A program made the translations under genes and the position numbers. Shown here piece by piece: positions 27,422 to 37,858 of a stretch of 64,000 nucleotides of DNA. The DNA lies in the NCBI GenBank assembly GCA_963716135.1, contig OY970289.1:1612001-1676000 (forward strand). Reading direction: 5' to 3'. Source of the stretch: CAVRAW01 sp963716135 (lineage in GTDB: Bacteria > Planctomycetota > Planctomycetia > Pirellulales > JADZDJ01). The notes beneath the pieces are model-generated. The model was not told the origin of the DNA. It ran no database searches and was given only the letters and a program-made list of their open reading frames with translations. Every line of letters begins with the position of its first letter. Position 1 is the stretch's first letter.

Positions 27422-29593
27422 CTATGCTTCTCCAGGACGAACGAGCATGTTCTGCCGCTGATCCTTCGGCACCCACGGGCTGGCCAGTTGCACGGAGATG
27501 GCCATGATGGCCGCCAGCATCAGGCCCCAGGGTTGCGGGAAGGGCCAGAAGAAAACCGCCGGCACCCAGGCCCAGAACACTGCGACTGCGGTGTACCAAA
27601 TGCTTAGGCGAGTATCGCGGACCGGATTGGCCTGCAGCCACCAGCGCGGCAGCACAAACAAAAATCCAAAATAAGCCAAATAGGCTGGCAGCAAAGGGGA
27701 TCCGTCAGCCGCGAAAAAGGTGTGTTGCAAATCCCAGCGCGTGGCCATGGTCAGCCGTTCGTCGTACGGTAGCGAAACGATCAACCAATTCACCATACCG
27801 TAAGCCGCGGCGCCAAACAGCATGCCCGTCACCAGCATGACAAACCGCCGCCAGGCCGCGTCGCCGATGCGTCCCTCCCAGAACTTGGACGGAATCAGCA
27901 CGGCCCACGATCCGAGAACTGAAGTTGTGGCCAACCAGGCGAATTGATTTGGTTCCAAGGGTTGCGCGCGCAGAATCAATACCACCAGCGCCAACACAGG
28001 ACAGACAATGGCCGACAACAGCAGCGAGCCTACCAATTGCATCAATCGCCGCCGCGGCGGCCCGGGCTGATAAAGCTGCGTGGTCTGAAAGCGCCATCGC
28101 CTTCGCGTCGGGCTTTCTTGAGGCGGTGCGGCGGATGCGACCGGCGCCCGGGCGAGTTTTGCGTCCGGCGCAGTTCGCGACGACTGGTGCGCGGCCGAAT
28201 TGGAGCCCCGCATGCCCCGCATGCGCAGAACCAACAAAACAATCAGGCACACAACGGCAACCCCCTTGAGCGAAAATCGGGAGGCGCCGCCGCCGAAACT
28301 ATAGTGTGCGTGGTCCAAAAACAGCGCGCCGATTCCCACAAACATGACCAGCGCCACGATCGTCGATTTCGGGATTTCGCGATTAATCGCCAGCGCGCGA
28401 ACGGCCCGATAAATCCAATAAGCCAAGGCGGCAACCGCCAGCGTCGGGGCCCATAGCGGCGCCAGATTCAAGGCCAGAAAAATGCCGCCAGACAAAACCA
28501 GCAATTTCTGCAAGGGTTGAAAATTCTTGCGCTCCCACCATGCGCTTAAATCGGTCCAGGTAGCGCGGACCCACTGCGCGATCGGCTCTTCTGCTTCGCT
28601 ATGATTTGTCGAATGGTCAACCTCCGGCGCCAGCGAAAAGCCATGCGGATCGGCGCGCTCCGCCTCCGGCGCGACGCGGGTTGCATTGGTTGCATTGGCA
28701 ATCGCCGCGTTCGGCCCGGCAAACCGCGCCGCGGGGCCGACGGGCGCCGGCGGCAACAGTGCGATCAGCTCGTTCACCGATGCAAATCGCTTCGCGGGAT
28801 CTTTCGCCAGCGCGCGGGCTACGATCGTGCGGTACGGCTCCGCCACGCGGCTGACGTCGGGTTCGGCAGTCAGGTGCTTCATCAAAATCTCGCCGACGCT
28901 TTCCCCTTCGAACGGCACGTGTCCGGTGAGCATCTCGTACAGGATGATGCCCAGGGCGTAGATGTCGATTTCCTTGCCGTAGCGGCCGTTGGCGATTTCC
29001 GGCGCCATGTAGTGCACCGTGCCCACGCTGCCGGTTTGCCCGCTGCGGCGGCTGCAGGAAATGAATTTCGATAGGCCGTAGTCGCCGATTTTCACAATCC
29101 CTTCATCGACGAAAATATTGCCGGGCTTCAAATCGCGGTGCACGATGCCGTGGTCGTGCAAATAGGCCACGCCGGCGGCGATGCCGTGCATCCAGGCGAG
29201 GGCCTCGTCGGCGGGCAAGCCATCGGGATTCCGCGCCAGCAGTTCTTCCAGCGACTGGCCCGTCATCAATTCCATCACCACCCACGTGTCGCCGTGGTTA
29301 TCTTGCCGCACGTCGTACAGCGACAATAGATTGGGATGCTTCAGATTCAAGCACTGCGTCACGCCGCGCAGCTCGATATCCAAATTCCGTCGGATCAGCT
29401 TCAGCGCCACCTCTTTGCCGGCGTCGCTGGTCGCGAAATACACCTCACCGAACCCGCCGTGGCCGATGCCGCGCTTGATGGTGTAGCCCTCGAGCGGCTT
29501 CGCGCCGCTGGCATAGGCAAAGCGAGACGTGGCGGCGGCCGGTGAGCCTGCCGGCGGGTCCGCGTCGGACGTTTGTGTGGCGTCGGGACTCAT
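27422..29593 (-). CDS. Ser/Thr protein kinase with multiple C-terminal membrane helices
   Basis: 723 residues. Residues about 35-290 are a Hanks-type kinase: Gly loop GIGHGGFGEVY, Lys in VALKLI, catalytic HRDLKPGNI, DYG in place of DFG, and the APE motif MAPEIANGRYG. The C-terminal half has about eight or nine hydrophobic segments. It would phosphorylate cytoplasmic targets in response to an envelope signal. It is one of two kinases in this window and is directly upstream of the membrane protein and sigma factor genes, 38 bases after the FHA-like gene. Confidence 0.93.
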   Translation of the reverse strand: MSPDATQTSDADPPAGSPAAATSRFAYASGAKPLEGYTIKRGIGHGGFGEVYFATSDAGKEVALKLIRRNLDIELRGVTQCLNLKHPNLLSLYDVRQDNHGDTWVVMELMTGQSLEELLARNPDGLPADEALAWMHGIAAGVAYLHDHGIVHRDLKPGNIFVDEGIVKIGDYGLSKFISCSRRSGQTGSVGTVHYMAPEIANGRYGKEIDIYALGIILYEMLTGHVPFEGESVGEILMKHLTAEPDVSRVAEPYRTIVARALAKDPAKRFASVNELIALLPPAPVGPAARFAGPNAAIANATNATRVAPEAERADPHGFSLAPEVDHSTNHSEAEEPIAQWVRATWTDLSAWWERKNFQPLQKLLVLSGGIFLALNLAPLWAPTLAVAALAYWIYRAVRALAINREIPKSTIVALVMFVGIGALFLDHAHYSFGGGASRFSLKGVAVVCLIVLLVLRMRGMRGSNSAAHQSSRTAPDAKLARAPVASAAPPQESPTRRRWRFQTTQLYQPGPPRRRLMQLVGSLLLSAIVCPVLALVVLILRAQPLEPNQFAWLATTSVLGSWAVLIPSKFWEGRIGDAAWRRFVMLVTGMLFGAAAYGMVNWLIVSLPYDERLTMATRWDLQHTFFAADGSPLLPAYLAYFGFLFVLPRWWLQANPVRDTRLSIWYTAVAVFWAWVPAVFFWPFPQPWGLMLAAIMAISVQLASPWVPKDQRQNMLVRPGEA

Positions 29594-29631
29594 TGAATTT
29601 GCCTGTTTAATCGTAGCCTATGGCAGTTTGC

Positions 29632-30321
29632 CTAGCCATCAGCGACCGGTTCCAGCGAAAACGCGAACTCTTCTCCTTCCACACGGCAGCACGGCCGCAG
29701 CGTTGAGCGCCCATGGCGCTTTTGGCCGTCGACCAATAATTTCGCATCCGTGCGGCATCCCAATTCGCTTCCCTGGCGGAACAGCACCACTTCATCTCGC
29801 CAGCCGGGCGTGACCACGTGGCTGGATGTCGCGGGTCCCAAAATGCACGACTCAGCCATCAACAGCACGGCATCGGTCGACGGTTGCGTGCGGTGACGGC
29901 TGACGAACTCCAGCCGCGCCGTGGCGCTCAGCGGATGCGGGCGGCGGAAGCGCAATCGCACAGCTTCGCCGAGCTCGATCAAGCTGCCATCCCACAGCGG
30001 GGCGGTGCGTGAAACGGGTTTGCCATCCAGGCGCACTTCGCGCACCGCTTCGAGCGAATAGCTTTCGCCTTGCCGGCGGATGATCGCCTGGCGGCGAGAT
30101 AGATCGCCCATGATGGGCACGTCGGGCGATGCGCCGCCGGCCGGCTGGCCCAGCGTCACTTCGTCGCGCAGGCACAAAAGGTAGCCGCCGACCGAGTCGA
30201 CCCACAACATCAACCGATCGGGCAATTCGGACGAGCCGCTCACGGCAGTTCTCCATCGGGCCACCCACGATTTCCACGTGGGCAGCCAGCCGGGCCAATC
30301 GTTGTGGATGGGGCGTATCAT
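29632..30321 (-). CDS. FHA-like domain protein upstream of the kinase
   Basis: 229 residues. A beta-rich central region contains a degenerate FHA-like core (MGDLSRRQAIIRRQGESY, VRLDGKPVSR, LIELGEAVRLRFRRP). FHA domains bind phosphothreonine and so match a neighbouring kinase. The canonical residues are only partly kept, so the call is a fold guess. It sits between the coiled-coil gene and the kinase gene on the same strand. Confidence 0.65.
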   Translation of the reverse strand: MIRPIHNDWPGWLPTWKSWVARWRTAVSGSSELPDRLMLWVDSVGGYLLCLRDEVTLGQPAGGASPDVPIMGDLSRRQAIIRRQGESYSLEAVREVRLDGKPVSRTAPLWDGSLIELGEAVRLRFRRPHPLSATARLEFVSRHRTQPSTDAVLLMAESCILGPATSSHVVTPGWRDEVVLFRQGSELGCRTDAKLLVDGQKRHGRSTLRPCCRVEGEEFAFSLEPVADG

Positions 30322-30378
30322 GTCAGGTTAGTCCGGAAACAGACGAGGGACGAGGGGCAAGAGGCGAGGAAACTGGCG

Positions 30379-31182
30379 TTACTTTGTCGCCTCGGCCACT
30401 TTCGGACCTTCGCTCGTCGAACCACCGAAGTATTCACTCACGCGATCAACGATGTTCTCTGTGGCGGGTTGCTCCATTGGGATTTCGCCCTGCAGCGAGC
30501 CTTCGGCGTGCAACATCTTTTCCTCGACCGACAATCGGCCGCGTAAGTCGCCAATCAGCTCCTTCACGCGCCCTAGCTGGCTATCGTCGAACTGATAGTT
30601 GCTGGCGGTTTGGGCCACTTCGACCATCTTCAGCCGGGCTTCCAGGTTCTCGACGTCCACTTCCAACTGCCGCTTGCAAGCCAACATGCCGTCGAGCTTC
30701 TGCTGCGCGGCTTCCAGGCTTTGCTGCCGGGCGGTGAGAATTTCCTTGAGGCTGGCCAGTGTGGCGTCGGAAGTTTTGAACCGCTCGAAGCGGTTCGCCA
30801 AATCACACTTCACTTGATCGATGCTGTACGATCGGCCGGCGAAGTGAAACACATTCTTGCCGCTGGCGGCATCGGCCTTCAGCGACATCAAATCGGTCCG
30901 GTCCTTATCCTGCTTGCGTTCCAGCGCCGCGATTTCCTGCTGCAGGCGATCGACTTCCACTTCCTCCTTGGCGATGGTCTGCATGTTTTTGCGGATTTCG
31001 GGCATGATGTTCTTCACTTCGTTGCGGGCCCGAGTGATTTCGAAATCCAAGGGCACCGCCTGCTTCACAGAATCGGTCACCAGACGGATGGAAGTCCGGA
31101 TGTAGCTCGTCAAGCTGCGCCCGAAGATCAGGGTGCCGACGACGGCAAGCCCCGCACCCAACAATAAAAAACGGCGAATCAT
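30379..31182 (-). CDS. Membrane-anchored coiled-coil protein
   Basis: 267 residues from the ATG at 31182. One N-terminal helix (MIRRFLLLGAGLAVVGTLIFG) anchors it. Long heptad-like helices follow: MPEIRKNMQTIAKEEVEVDRL, EIAALERKQDKDRTDL, LTARQQSLEAAQQKLDG and EVDVENLEARLKMVEV. No enzyme motif is seen. It is the first gene of the kinase/sigma/VWA cluster and may be a scaffold or envelope-signal protein; no function is known. Confidence 0.8.
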   Translation of the reverse strand: MIRRFLLLGAGLAVVGTLIFGRSLTSYIRTSIRLVTDSVKQAVPLDFEITRARNEVKNIMPEIRKNMQTIAKEEVEVDRLQQEIAALERKQDKDRTDLMSLKADAASGKNVFHFAGRSYSIDQVKCDLANRFERFKTSDATLASLKEILTARQQSLEAAQQKLDGMLACKRQLEVDVENLEARLKMVEVAQTASNYQFDDSQLGRVKELIGDLRGRLSVEEKMLHAEGSLQGEIPMEQPATENIVDRVSEYFGGSTSEGPKVAEATK

Positions 31183-31377
31183 GGCACGGTCCTCCCAGAA
31201 AGGCTCCAATGCAGAATGCAAATGCGGAACAATCGGATCGCGATCATTCGCATCGCGCCTGCAACGAAAAGGTAATTCTCGCTACGGGGTTGTTCGCAGC
31301 CGCAGCCGAAATATTGGAACCACCCGAAAAGTTTTTTTCGTGCGATTGGCGGTGTTAGAATTCGTAGGGAGATATAA

Positions 31378-32532
31378 ATGCCGGAAGTTTCGTCAACGCA
31401 AGAACTTGTCAGCCAAATTCACGCCGCGCCGGGGCAGATTGTCCTGGCCGTCACCGGCGGCGGCAGCCGGGCCGTCGCCGATTTGCTCGAGGTGCCCGGC
31501 GGTTCCCGGACCTTGTTGGAAGCGGTGGTCCCCTATTCCGCCGCAGCGCTGGCCGAGTTCTTGCATGGCGAACCGGAGCAAGCCTGCTCCCCCCGCACCG
31601 CCCGGGCAATGGCCATGGCCGCGTTTCAGCGCGCGCGGCGTTTACGCGGCAGTGTGGACAAATCCCTCCCGGTCGTCGGCATCGGCTGCACAGCCAGTCT
31701 CACCAGTGACCGACCAAAAAAAGGCGCGCATCGGATTCATGTCGCTTGGCAAACTGCCGAAACTACGGCCACGCAGTCGCTGGAGCTGATCAAAAATCGC
31801 CGCGATCGCGCACAAGAGGAACAAGTGGCCGCGACCATGGTGCTGAATGCCGTGGCCGAAGCGATGCATGTTGATTCTTGTTTGCCACTCCAACTGGAAC
31901 AAGTAGAGCAAATTGACGCTAAACGCACAGTTGCGCGGCCGGAATGGCGAGCTTTATTGCTCGGGCGATTTGAAAAATGGCGGTATCCAAATGCTCTCGA
32001 ACAACCAATGGGAATTGGCATTTTTCCCGGTGCGTTTAATCCGCTTCACAAGGGACATCGGGCGATGTTCCAGTTGGCTATGAAGCGGTTGAAATCGGTC
32101 GTCGAGTTTGAGTTGTCGATTGAAAATGTCGACAAGTTGCCGCTTGATTACATCGACATAGAGAAGCGTGTAGCGCAAATTAAGAATTTACCCATGTGGC
32201 TTACACGTGCGCCTACATTTGTCGATAAGGCACGGCTGTTCCCAGGATCGGTTTTTATCGTCGGCGCCGACACAATTACGCGGATCGGGGATGCAAAATA
32301 CTATGGCAACGATCCGGCGGCCGCAGAGGCAGCAATCGAAAGCATTGCCCAAGCAGGATGTCGCTTCTTGGTTTACTCGAGACTTGTCGATGAGAAGGTG
32401 CAGACTCTCAAAAATATAACGTTGCCAGATTCACTACGCAAATTGTGCGACGAAGTGCCGATGGCCGATTTCTTAGAAAACATCTCGTCGACCGATCTGC
32501 GCAAGGAGCGCGACGATGAAATCGCCGATTAG
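31378..32532 (+). CDS. CinA-like domain fused to NadD-type nucleotidylyltransferase
   Basis: 384 residues. The N-terminal 165 residues look like the CinA C-terminal (PncC-like) fold: LAVTGGGSRAVADLL, PGGSRTLLEAVVPYS, RTARAMAMAA. The classic PncC motifs ESCTGG and GIAGPxGG are only loosely kept. Residues about 215-384 are a nucleotidylyltransferase with GIFPGAFNPLHKGHRAM (HxGH-type) and a C-terminal ISSTDLRK-type motif. Together they could link two steps of NAD salvage (NMN to NaMN to NaAD). That role is inference. The fusion and its intact frame are directly seen. Confidence 0.85.
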   Translation: MPEVSSTQELVSQIHAAPGQIVLAVTGGGSRAVADLLEVPGGSRTLLEAVVPYSAAALAEFLHGEPEQACSPRTARAMAMAAFQRARRLRGSVDKSLPVVGIGCTASLTSDRPKKGAHRIHVAWQTAETTATQSLELIKNRRDRAQEEQVAATMVLNAVAEAMHVDSCLPLQLEQVEQIDAKRTVARPEWRALLLGRFEKWRYPNALEQPMGIGIFPGAFNPLHKGHRAMFQLAMKRLKSVVEFELSIENVDKLPLDYIDIEKRVAQIKNLPMWLTRAPTFVDKARLFPGSVFIVGADTITRIGDAKYYGNDPAAAEAAIESIAQAGCRFLVYSRLVDEKVQTLKNITLPDSLRKLCDEVPMADFLENISSTDLRKERDDEIAD

Positions 32533-32582
32533 AATTGCAGAGCGACTCGCGCTTCCACATCCTACATCCTAAATCCGAATTC

Positions 32583-34352
32583 CTACATCCGCTCCACCAC
32601 TTGAATCCCCAACAGCGACAGGCCCTGCTTCAGCACTTTGGCCGTCAAATCGCACAACGCCAGCCGGCTTTGCAATAGCTCCGGCGTTTCCGCACGCAGC
32701 ACAGGGCAGTTTTCGTAAAACGTGCTGAAGCGGTTGGCTAGTTTGAATAGATAATTGGTTAGATGGTTAGGGCGGTAATCGGCCAGCACTTGGTCGAGGG
32801 CTTCCGCGAGCTGCAGGGCGGCGATCGCCAAGCTTCGCTCGGCCGGATGCGCTAGCGTAATCTTGCCGCCCGCTTGCCGCGCCGCATCACCGAGCCGTTC
32901 TACTCCCTTAATGAAAATGCCCCGCACGCGGGCGTGCGCGTACTGCATGTACGTGGCGGTGTTGCCATTCATCGCCAGCATTTTGTCGTAGTCGAATACG
33001 TAATCGCTGGTGCGATTTTGTGCCAGATCGGCGTACTTGAGCGCGCCGATGCCGACGGCCTCGGCGATTCGCTGCCGCTCGTCTGCCGAAAGTTCCGGGC
33101 CCCCTTCCTTGGCGTCGTCGTTGGCGCGGACGATCGCCAAGGCCCGGCTTACGCCTTCGTCCAGCAATCCTTCCAGCCCCACGGTTTCTCCGGAGCGCGT
33201 TTTGAACGGCTTGCCGTCTTTTCCAAGCACGGTGCCGAAACTGATGTGCTCCAGCTCGACTTTATCTAGTTCCGGTTTCCACAGCCGCGCGGCGGCGAAC
33301 AATTGCTTGAAGTGCAGACTTTGCCGATGATCGACGACGTACAGAATGGCATCCGGCTTCCACTTCTCCAGGCGGTATTGAATCGTGGCCAGATCGCTCG
33401 TGGCGTAGAGAAAAGCGCCGTCCTGCTTGCGAATCAGAAACGGCGTGTCATAGCCGTCGAGGAAAATGCCGATGGCACCCTCGCTCTTGCGAGCAAGTCC
33501 TTTTTTCTCGAGATCTTCGACTACGGCTGCCAGGCGATCGTGATAAAAACTCTCGCCAAGTTGTTCATCGAATGTAACGTTCAGCCGGCGATAAATGCGT
33601 TCAATTTCTTTGACGCCCTCGGCAACAGAGTCTTTCCAAATGCGAAGGTTTTCCGGATCGCCTGCATGCAACTTTGCGGTTTCAGCCAAAACCTCTGCTG
33701 CGGCACCGCCTGTTTCATTATCCATCAAGCGTTGCGTTATCCGATATAGGCGCAAGAATTCTCCCATAGTGTCCAAAGTGTCGGCCGAGACGTTGGCGAA
33801 ATTCGGATCACCGCCAGCATTCCGTTTGTGTCCGTAGATGATCATCCCGAACTGCGTGCCCCAATCGCCGAGGTGATTGTCGCCGATCGCCTTGTGGCCG
33901 AGGAACTTGAGCGTGCGGTAAAGGCAATCGCCGATCACGGTGCTGCGGATGTGACCCACGTGCATCGGCTTGGCGACGTTCGGAGCGCTGTAGTCGACCA
34001 CATACGTGCGCGGTTGTTCCACGTTTGGCACTCCCAGCCGCTCGTCGGCGAGCGCCGCCGCTGCCTGCTGGGCCAACACATCATCGCGCAGCCGCAAATT
34101 GATGAACCCCGGCCCGGCGATTTCCGGCGGCTGGCAAAGATCGTCAATTTTCAACCGGCCGACAATGTCCTTGGCCACCTCCCGCGGCGACTTGCCCAGC
34201 CGCTTGCCCAGCGGCATCGCGCAGTTGGCTTGATAGTCGCCGAATTTCGGGTCTTGGCTGGCGCGCACCTGAGCCAGTAGCTCGGCCGGATTGTCGGTCG
34301 TCCCGGACAAAGCGTCGGCAAATCGGCGTTGAATTTCGCGAAGGATGTTCAC
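32583..34352 (-). CDS. argS: Arginyl-tRNA synthetase
   Basis: 589 residues from the GTG at 34352, where the family N-terminus (V/M)NILREIQRRF starts; an ATG at 34433 would add 27 residues that do not fit. Class I synthetase: the HIGH motif appears as DYSAPNVAKPMHVGHIRSTVIG, and the region GTVLGKDGKPFKTRSGE stands in for the KMSKS loop, as is normal in ArgRS. Additional landmarks are NHLGDWGTQFGMII and the C-terminal DALR anticodon domain near YMQYAHARVRG. It charges tRNA-Arg and is convergent with the CinA/NadD-like gene. Confidence 0.95.
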   Translation of the reverse strand: MNILREIQRRFADALSGTTDNPAELLAQVRASQDPKFGDYQANCAMPLGKRLGKSPREVAKDIVGRLKIDDLCQPPEIAGPGFINLRLRDDVLAQQAAAALADERLGVPNVEQPRTYVVDYSAPNVAKPMHVGHIRSTVIGDCLYRTLKFLGHKAIGDNHLGDWGTQFGMIIYGHKRNAGGDPNFANVSADTLDTMGEFLRLYRITQRLMDNETGGAAAEVLAETAKLHAGDPENLRIWKDSVAEGVKEIERIYRRLNVTFDEQLGESFYHDRLAAVVEDLEKKGLARKSEGAIGIFLDGYDTPFLIRKQDGAFLYATSDLATIQYRLEKWKPDAILYVVDHRQSLHFKQLFAAARLWKPELDKVELEHISFGTVLGKDGKPFKTRSGETVGLEGLLDEGVSRALAIVRANDDAKEGGPELSADERQRIAEAVGIGALKYADLAQNRTSDYVFDYDKMLAMNGNTATYMQYAHARVRGIFIKGVERLGDAARQAGGKITLAHPAERSLAIAALQLAEALDQVLADYRPNHLTNYLFKLANRFSTFYENCPVLRAETPELLQSRLALCDLTAKVLKQGLSLLGIQVVERM

Positions 34353-34476
34353 GGGCGAAGGTAAAATTGAATTACGGCCGGATTCGAATGCGTCAGTCTG
34401 ACACGGCCGAAGTTGTTTGCCAATGGCGGACATCGGTCGGTTGCCGGATGTTCACGCGTACGCCAGAATTACCTAC

Positions 34477-35478
<1,002 letters not shown>

Positions 35479-35486
35479 TGAGGCAT

Positions 35487-36569
35487 CTAATGCGGCTGGC
35501 TGGTTACCAGCGCCGGCAGCAGCGTGTAAAGCAAGTAAGCGCGCGGCGTGGCCAGATCGAGCAAGGCCGCGGGACTGAACGATTGGTTTCGACTGTCGTT
35601 TCCAAATAGCGCCGCGCCCAGCAAACCTTCCGGCTTGGTGTATTTCACGACGCGCACGTTCTGCTTGTCGAGGCCGGCCAGCTCGATCGCCCGATCGACG
35701 GCGTCTTCCTGAAAGCCGAGCTTATCGACCAGGCCCAACTCCAGCGCCTGCTTGGCGGTGAACACCTGCCCGGTGGTGGCTTTGGCGAAGGCGTCTTTAT
35801 TGTGGGCCAACTGGGGCCGGGCGTCGGCCACCACTTCCTTGAACTGATCGAACGTTTGATCGACCAGCGTTTGCAGGATTTTGCGTTCCTGCTCGGCCAG
35901 CGCGGGCGAGAGCTTGCGCGTGGGGCTGCCCAGCTCTTTGAAGGGTCCGCTAACGATCGAATCGTCCTTAATCTTCCAGCTTTCCAGCAGGTCGGCGATG
36001 TTGAAATGCGGAATGATCACGCCGATCGAGCCGGTCCACGTGGTGCGCTCGGCGAAAATGGAATCGGGAGTGTTTCCCGCGGCCATCGACAGGTAATAGC
36101 CGCCGCTGGCCGCGATGCCCCCCATGCTGACCACCAGGGGAATGTGTCGCTCTTCGCGCAACAAGCGCAGATGATGGTACAGATAGTCGCTGCCGGTGAC
36201 GGTGCCGCCGGGGGAATCGACCCGCACTACCACGGCCTTAACTTCCGGGTCTTTGCGGACCTGCTCGATCTGCCACTTGGCAAAACCATCGGTATGCATG
36301 ATCGCCCCTTCGATGGTGATGATCGCCACTTTTTGCGGAGCGGTTTCGGAATGCGAAACATATCGTTCCTCAAGGCGCGGATTCGTCTGGATGTAACTTT
36401 CATACGCTCCTCGGTAGCTCAGCGCGAAAACTAAGGCGATCAGAAACAAAATCCAAGGGATCCGCCTTCCCCAGCGGCCCAGCATGCCCTGCTCTTGCAG
36501 CAGCACGCGTAGCGGTTTGTCGGATGGCGCAGACTGTTGGGGATACGGCGGGTTGGGAATCGACGACAT
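35487..36569 (-). CDS. sppA: Signal peptide peptidase SppA (S49 family)
   Basis: 360 residues. One N-terminal membrane segment (IPWILFLIALVFALSY) is followed by the S49 protease domain: VRVDSPGGTVTGSDY, the nucleophile Ser region MGGIAASGGYYLSMAA, and the downstream Lys-bearing part. It is the short single-domain form, about half the length of E. coli SppA, with a Ser-Lys dyad. It cuts remnant signal peptides in the inner membrane. Confidence 0.9.
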   Translation of the reverse strand: MSSIPNPPYPQQSAPSDKPLRVLLQEQGMLGRWGRRIPWILFLIALVFALSYRGAYESYIQTNPRLEERYVSHSETAPQKVAIITIEGAIMHTDGFAKWQIEQVRKDPEVKAVVVRVDSPGGTVTGSDYLYHHLRLLREERHIPLVVSMGGIAASGGYYLSMAAGNTPDSIFAERTTWTGSIGVIIPHFNIADLLESWKIKDDSIVSGPFKELGSPTRKLSPALAEQERKILQTLVDQTFDQFKEVVADARPQLAHNKDAFAKATTGQVFTAKQALELGLVDKLGFQEDAVDRAIELAGLDKQNVRVVKYTKPEGLLGAALFGNDSRNQSFSPAALLDLATPRAYLLYTLLPALVTSQPH

Positions 36570-36792
36570 GACTGGCTCCTTTTACTCGTGGGCTGACGGC
36601 TTGATTGTTACCGCTTCGCGGAAATCTATCCAGGGCTTCGCCGTGACAGCGTTTTGCGGCGCGAAATCTTCATGGCGGAATTGTGCGGGCCAGCCGGCTA
36701 CGAAGTGACGGCGATCTGTCGGCAAAACGGTGGTATAATAGTTGGCGAAATTGTTTACCGCCCAACATTACCGTTTCCTGCCCCCATTCGGC

Positions 36793-37789
36793 ATGAAACC
36801 CGGATCAATCATTCTTGCGTTCGCGATCGCCTTGGCCGCGCTGGCGGCGCGCGGAGCCGATCCTGGCCCCGTCGCTTCCGCGGATCGCGCGCCTTCCCGC
36901 CCCGCGATTTCCTCGGCCGAAATCGCGCGCCTGATCGCTGAACTTGGATCGGACGACTACCGCGCGCGAAGCTGCCGTGCAGAAACTGATTGCGGCCGGA
37001 CCTCAGGTCATCGATCCCGTGGCCAAAGCGGCGCAAACGGAAGACTTGGAGGTTGCCTACCGCTGCATTAGCGTGTTGCAATCGATTTTGGAATCCAGCG
37101 ATCCGGCGGTGCAACAGCAGGCCGACGTCGCGCTGGAATCGTTGGCGGCCAAAAAGAACACCGTCGTTGCCAGTTTGGCGACCGACGCTCTGGCGGTTTA
37201 TCTGTCGATTCGCCAAGACCGCGCGATCGAACAGTTGCGCCGATTGGGAGCCGTCATTTCCAGCGGCCCTTTCGAAGCGGATAACCGCATGCTTAGCGTG
37301 AGGATCTCCAAGGATTGGAAAGGGCATTCGGCCGATTTCGATCTGCTGGTGCAACTGCCCGACCTGCAGCGGTTGAGCTTTTACGGCGTGTCGCTCGACG
37401 ACGCGGCGGTGAAGACGATCGGCCAGCTTTCGCAGCTATCGGCGCTGGACTTGTACGGCACCGGCGTTTCCGCCGAGGCGGCACAAAAACTCAACGCCGC
37501 CCTGCCGGGAGCCAAAATCGAGCGCCGCAACGGCGCCTTGTTGGGGATCGGAGGCCATGCGGACGACAGCCCCTGCCGGGTTGGTGAAGTTCAGCCCCAT
37601 TCGGCGGCCGAGGCGGCCGATATTCGGCAGGACGACGAAATTGTGAGCTTTGAAGGAAAGCCGATCCACAGCTTCAAGGAATTCACCGACCTGGTTGCGG
37701 AAAAGTACGGCGGCGATCGAGTGAAACTGCAAATCCGCCGCGGCGACGAACTGCTGACCAAGCAGGTAACGCTGGGACAGTGGCAGTAG
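36793..37789 (+). CDS. Secreted HEAT/LRR/PDZ protein, frame broken
   Basis: About 332 residues after joining two frames at 36961-36968. A signal peptide starts at 36793 (MKPGSIILAFAIALAALAARG). Helical repeats (EAAVQKLIAAGPQVIDPVAK), a leucine-rich stretch (LQRLSFYGVSLDD; LSALDLYGTGVS) and a C-terminal PDZ domain (EVQPHSAAEAADIRQDDEIV) follow. Losing one CG from a CGCGCGCG run explains the frame change. It is probably an envelope scaffold. No operon partner is seen. Confidence 0.75.
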
Positions 37790-37858
37790 AAAAGGCAGAA
37801 AGCCCAACCGGCGTCGCCTTGCCCTATTCTGCCTTCTGCTTTCTGCCTTCTGCCTTTT
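37790..37858. repeat. Inverted short-word repeat at a convergent gene end
   Basis: The left arm AAAAGGCAGAAAG (37790-37802) is the reverse complement of CTTTCTGCCTTTT. The right arm, CTGCCTTCTGCTTTCTGCC..., runs 37829-37858 with an added unit. The right arm codes for the last residues (AEGRKQKAE) of the hydrolase gene, so a repeat has grown into or created its tail. Confidence 0.6.

Noticed and set aside
34353..34433. ATG start for argS at 34433
   Set aside because: It would add 27 residues unlike ArgRS; the GTG at 34352 fits the family N-terminus.
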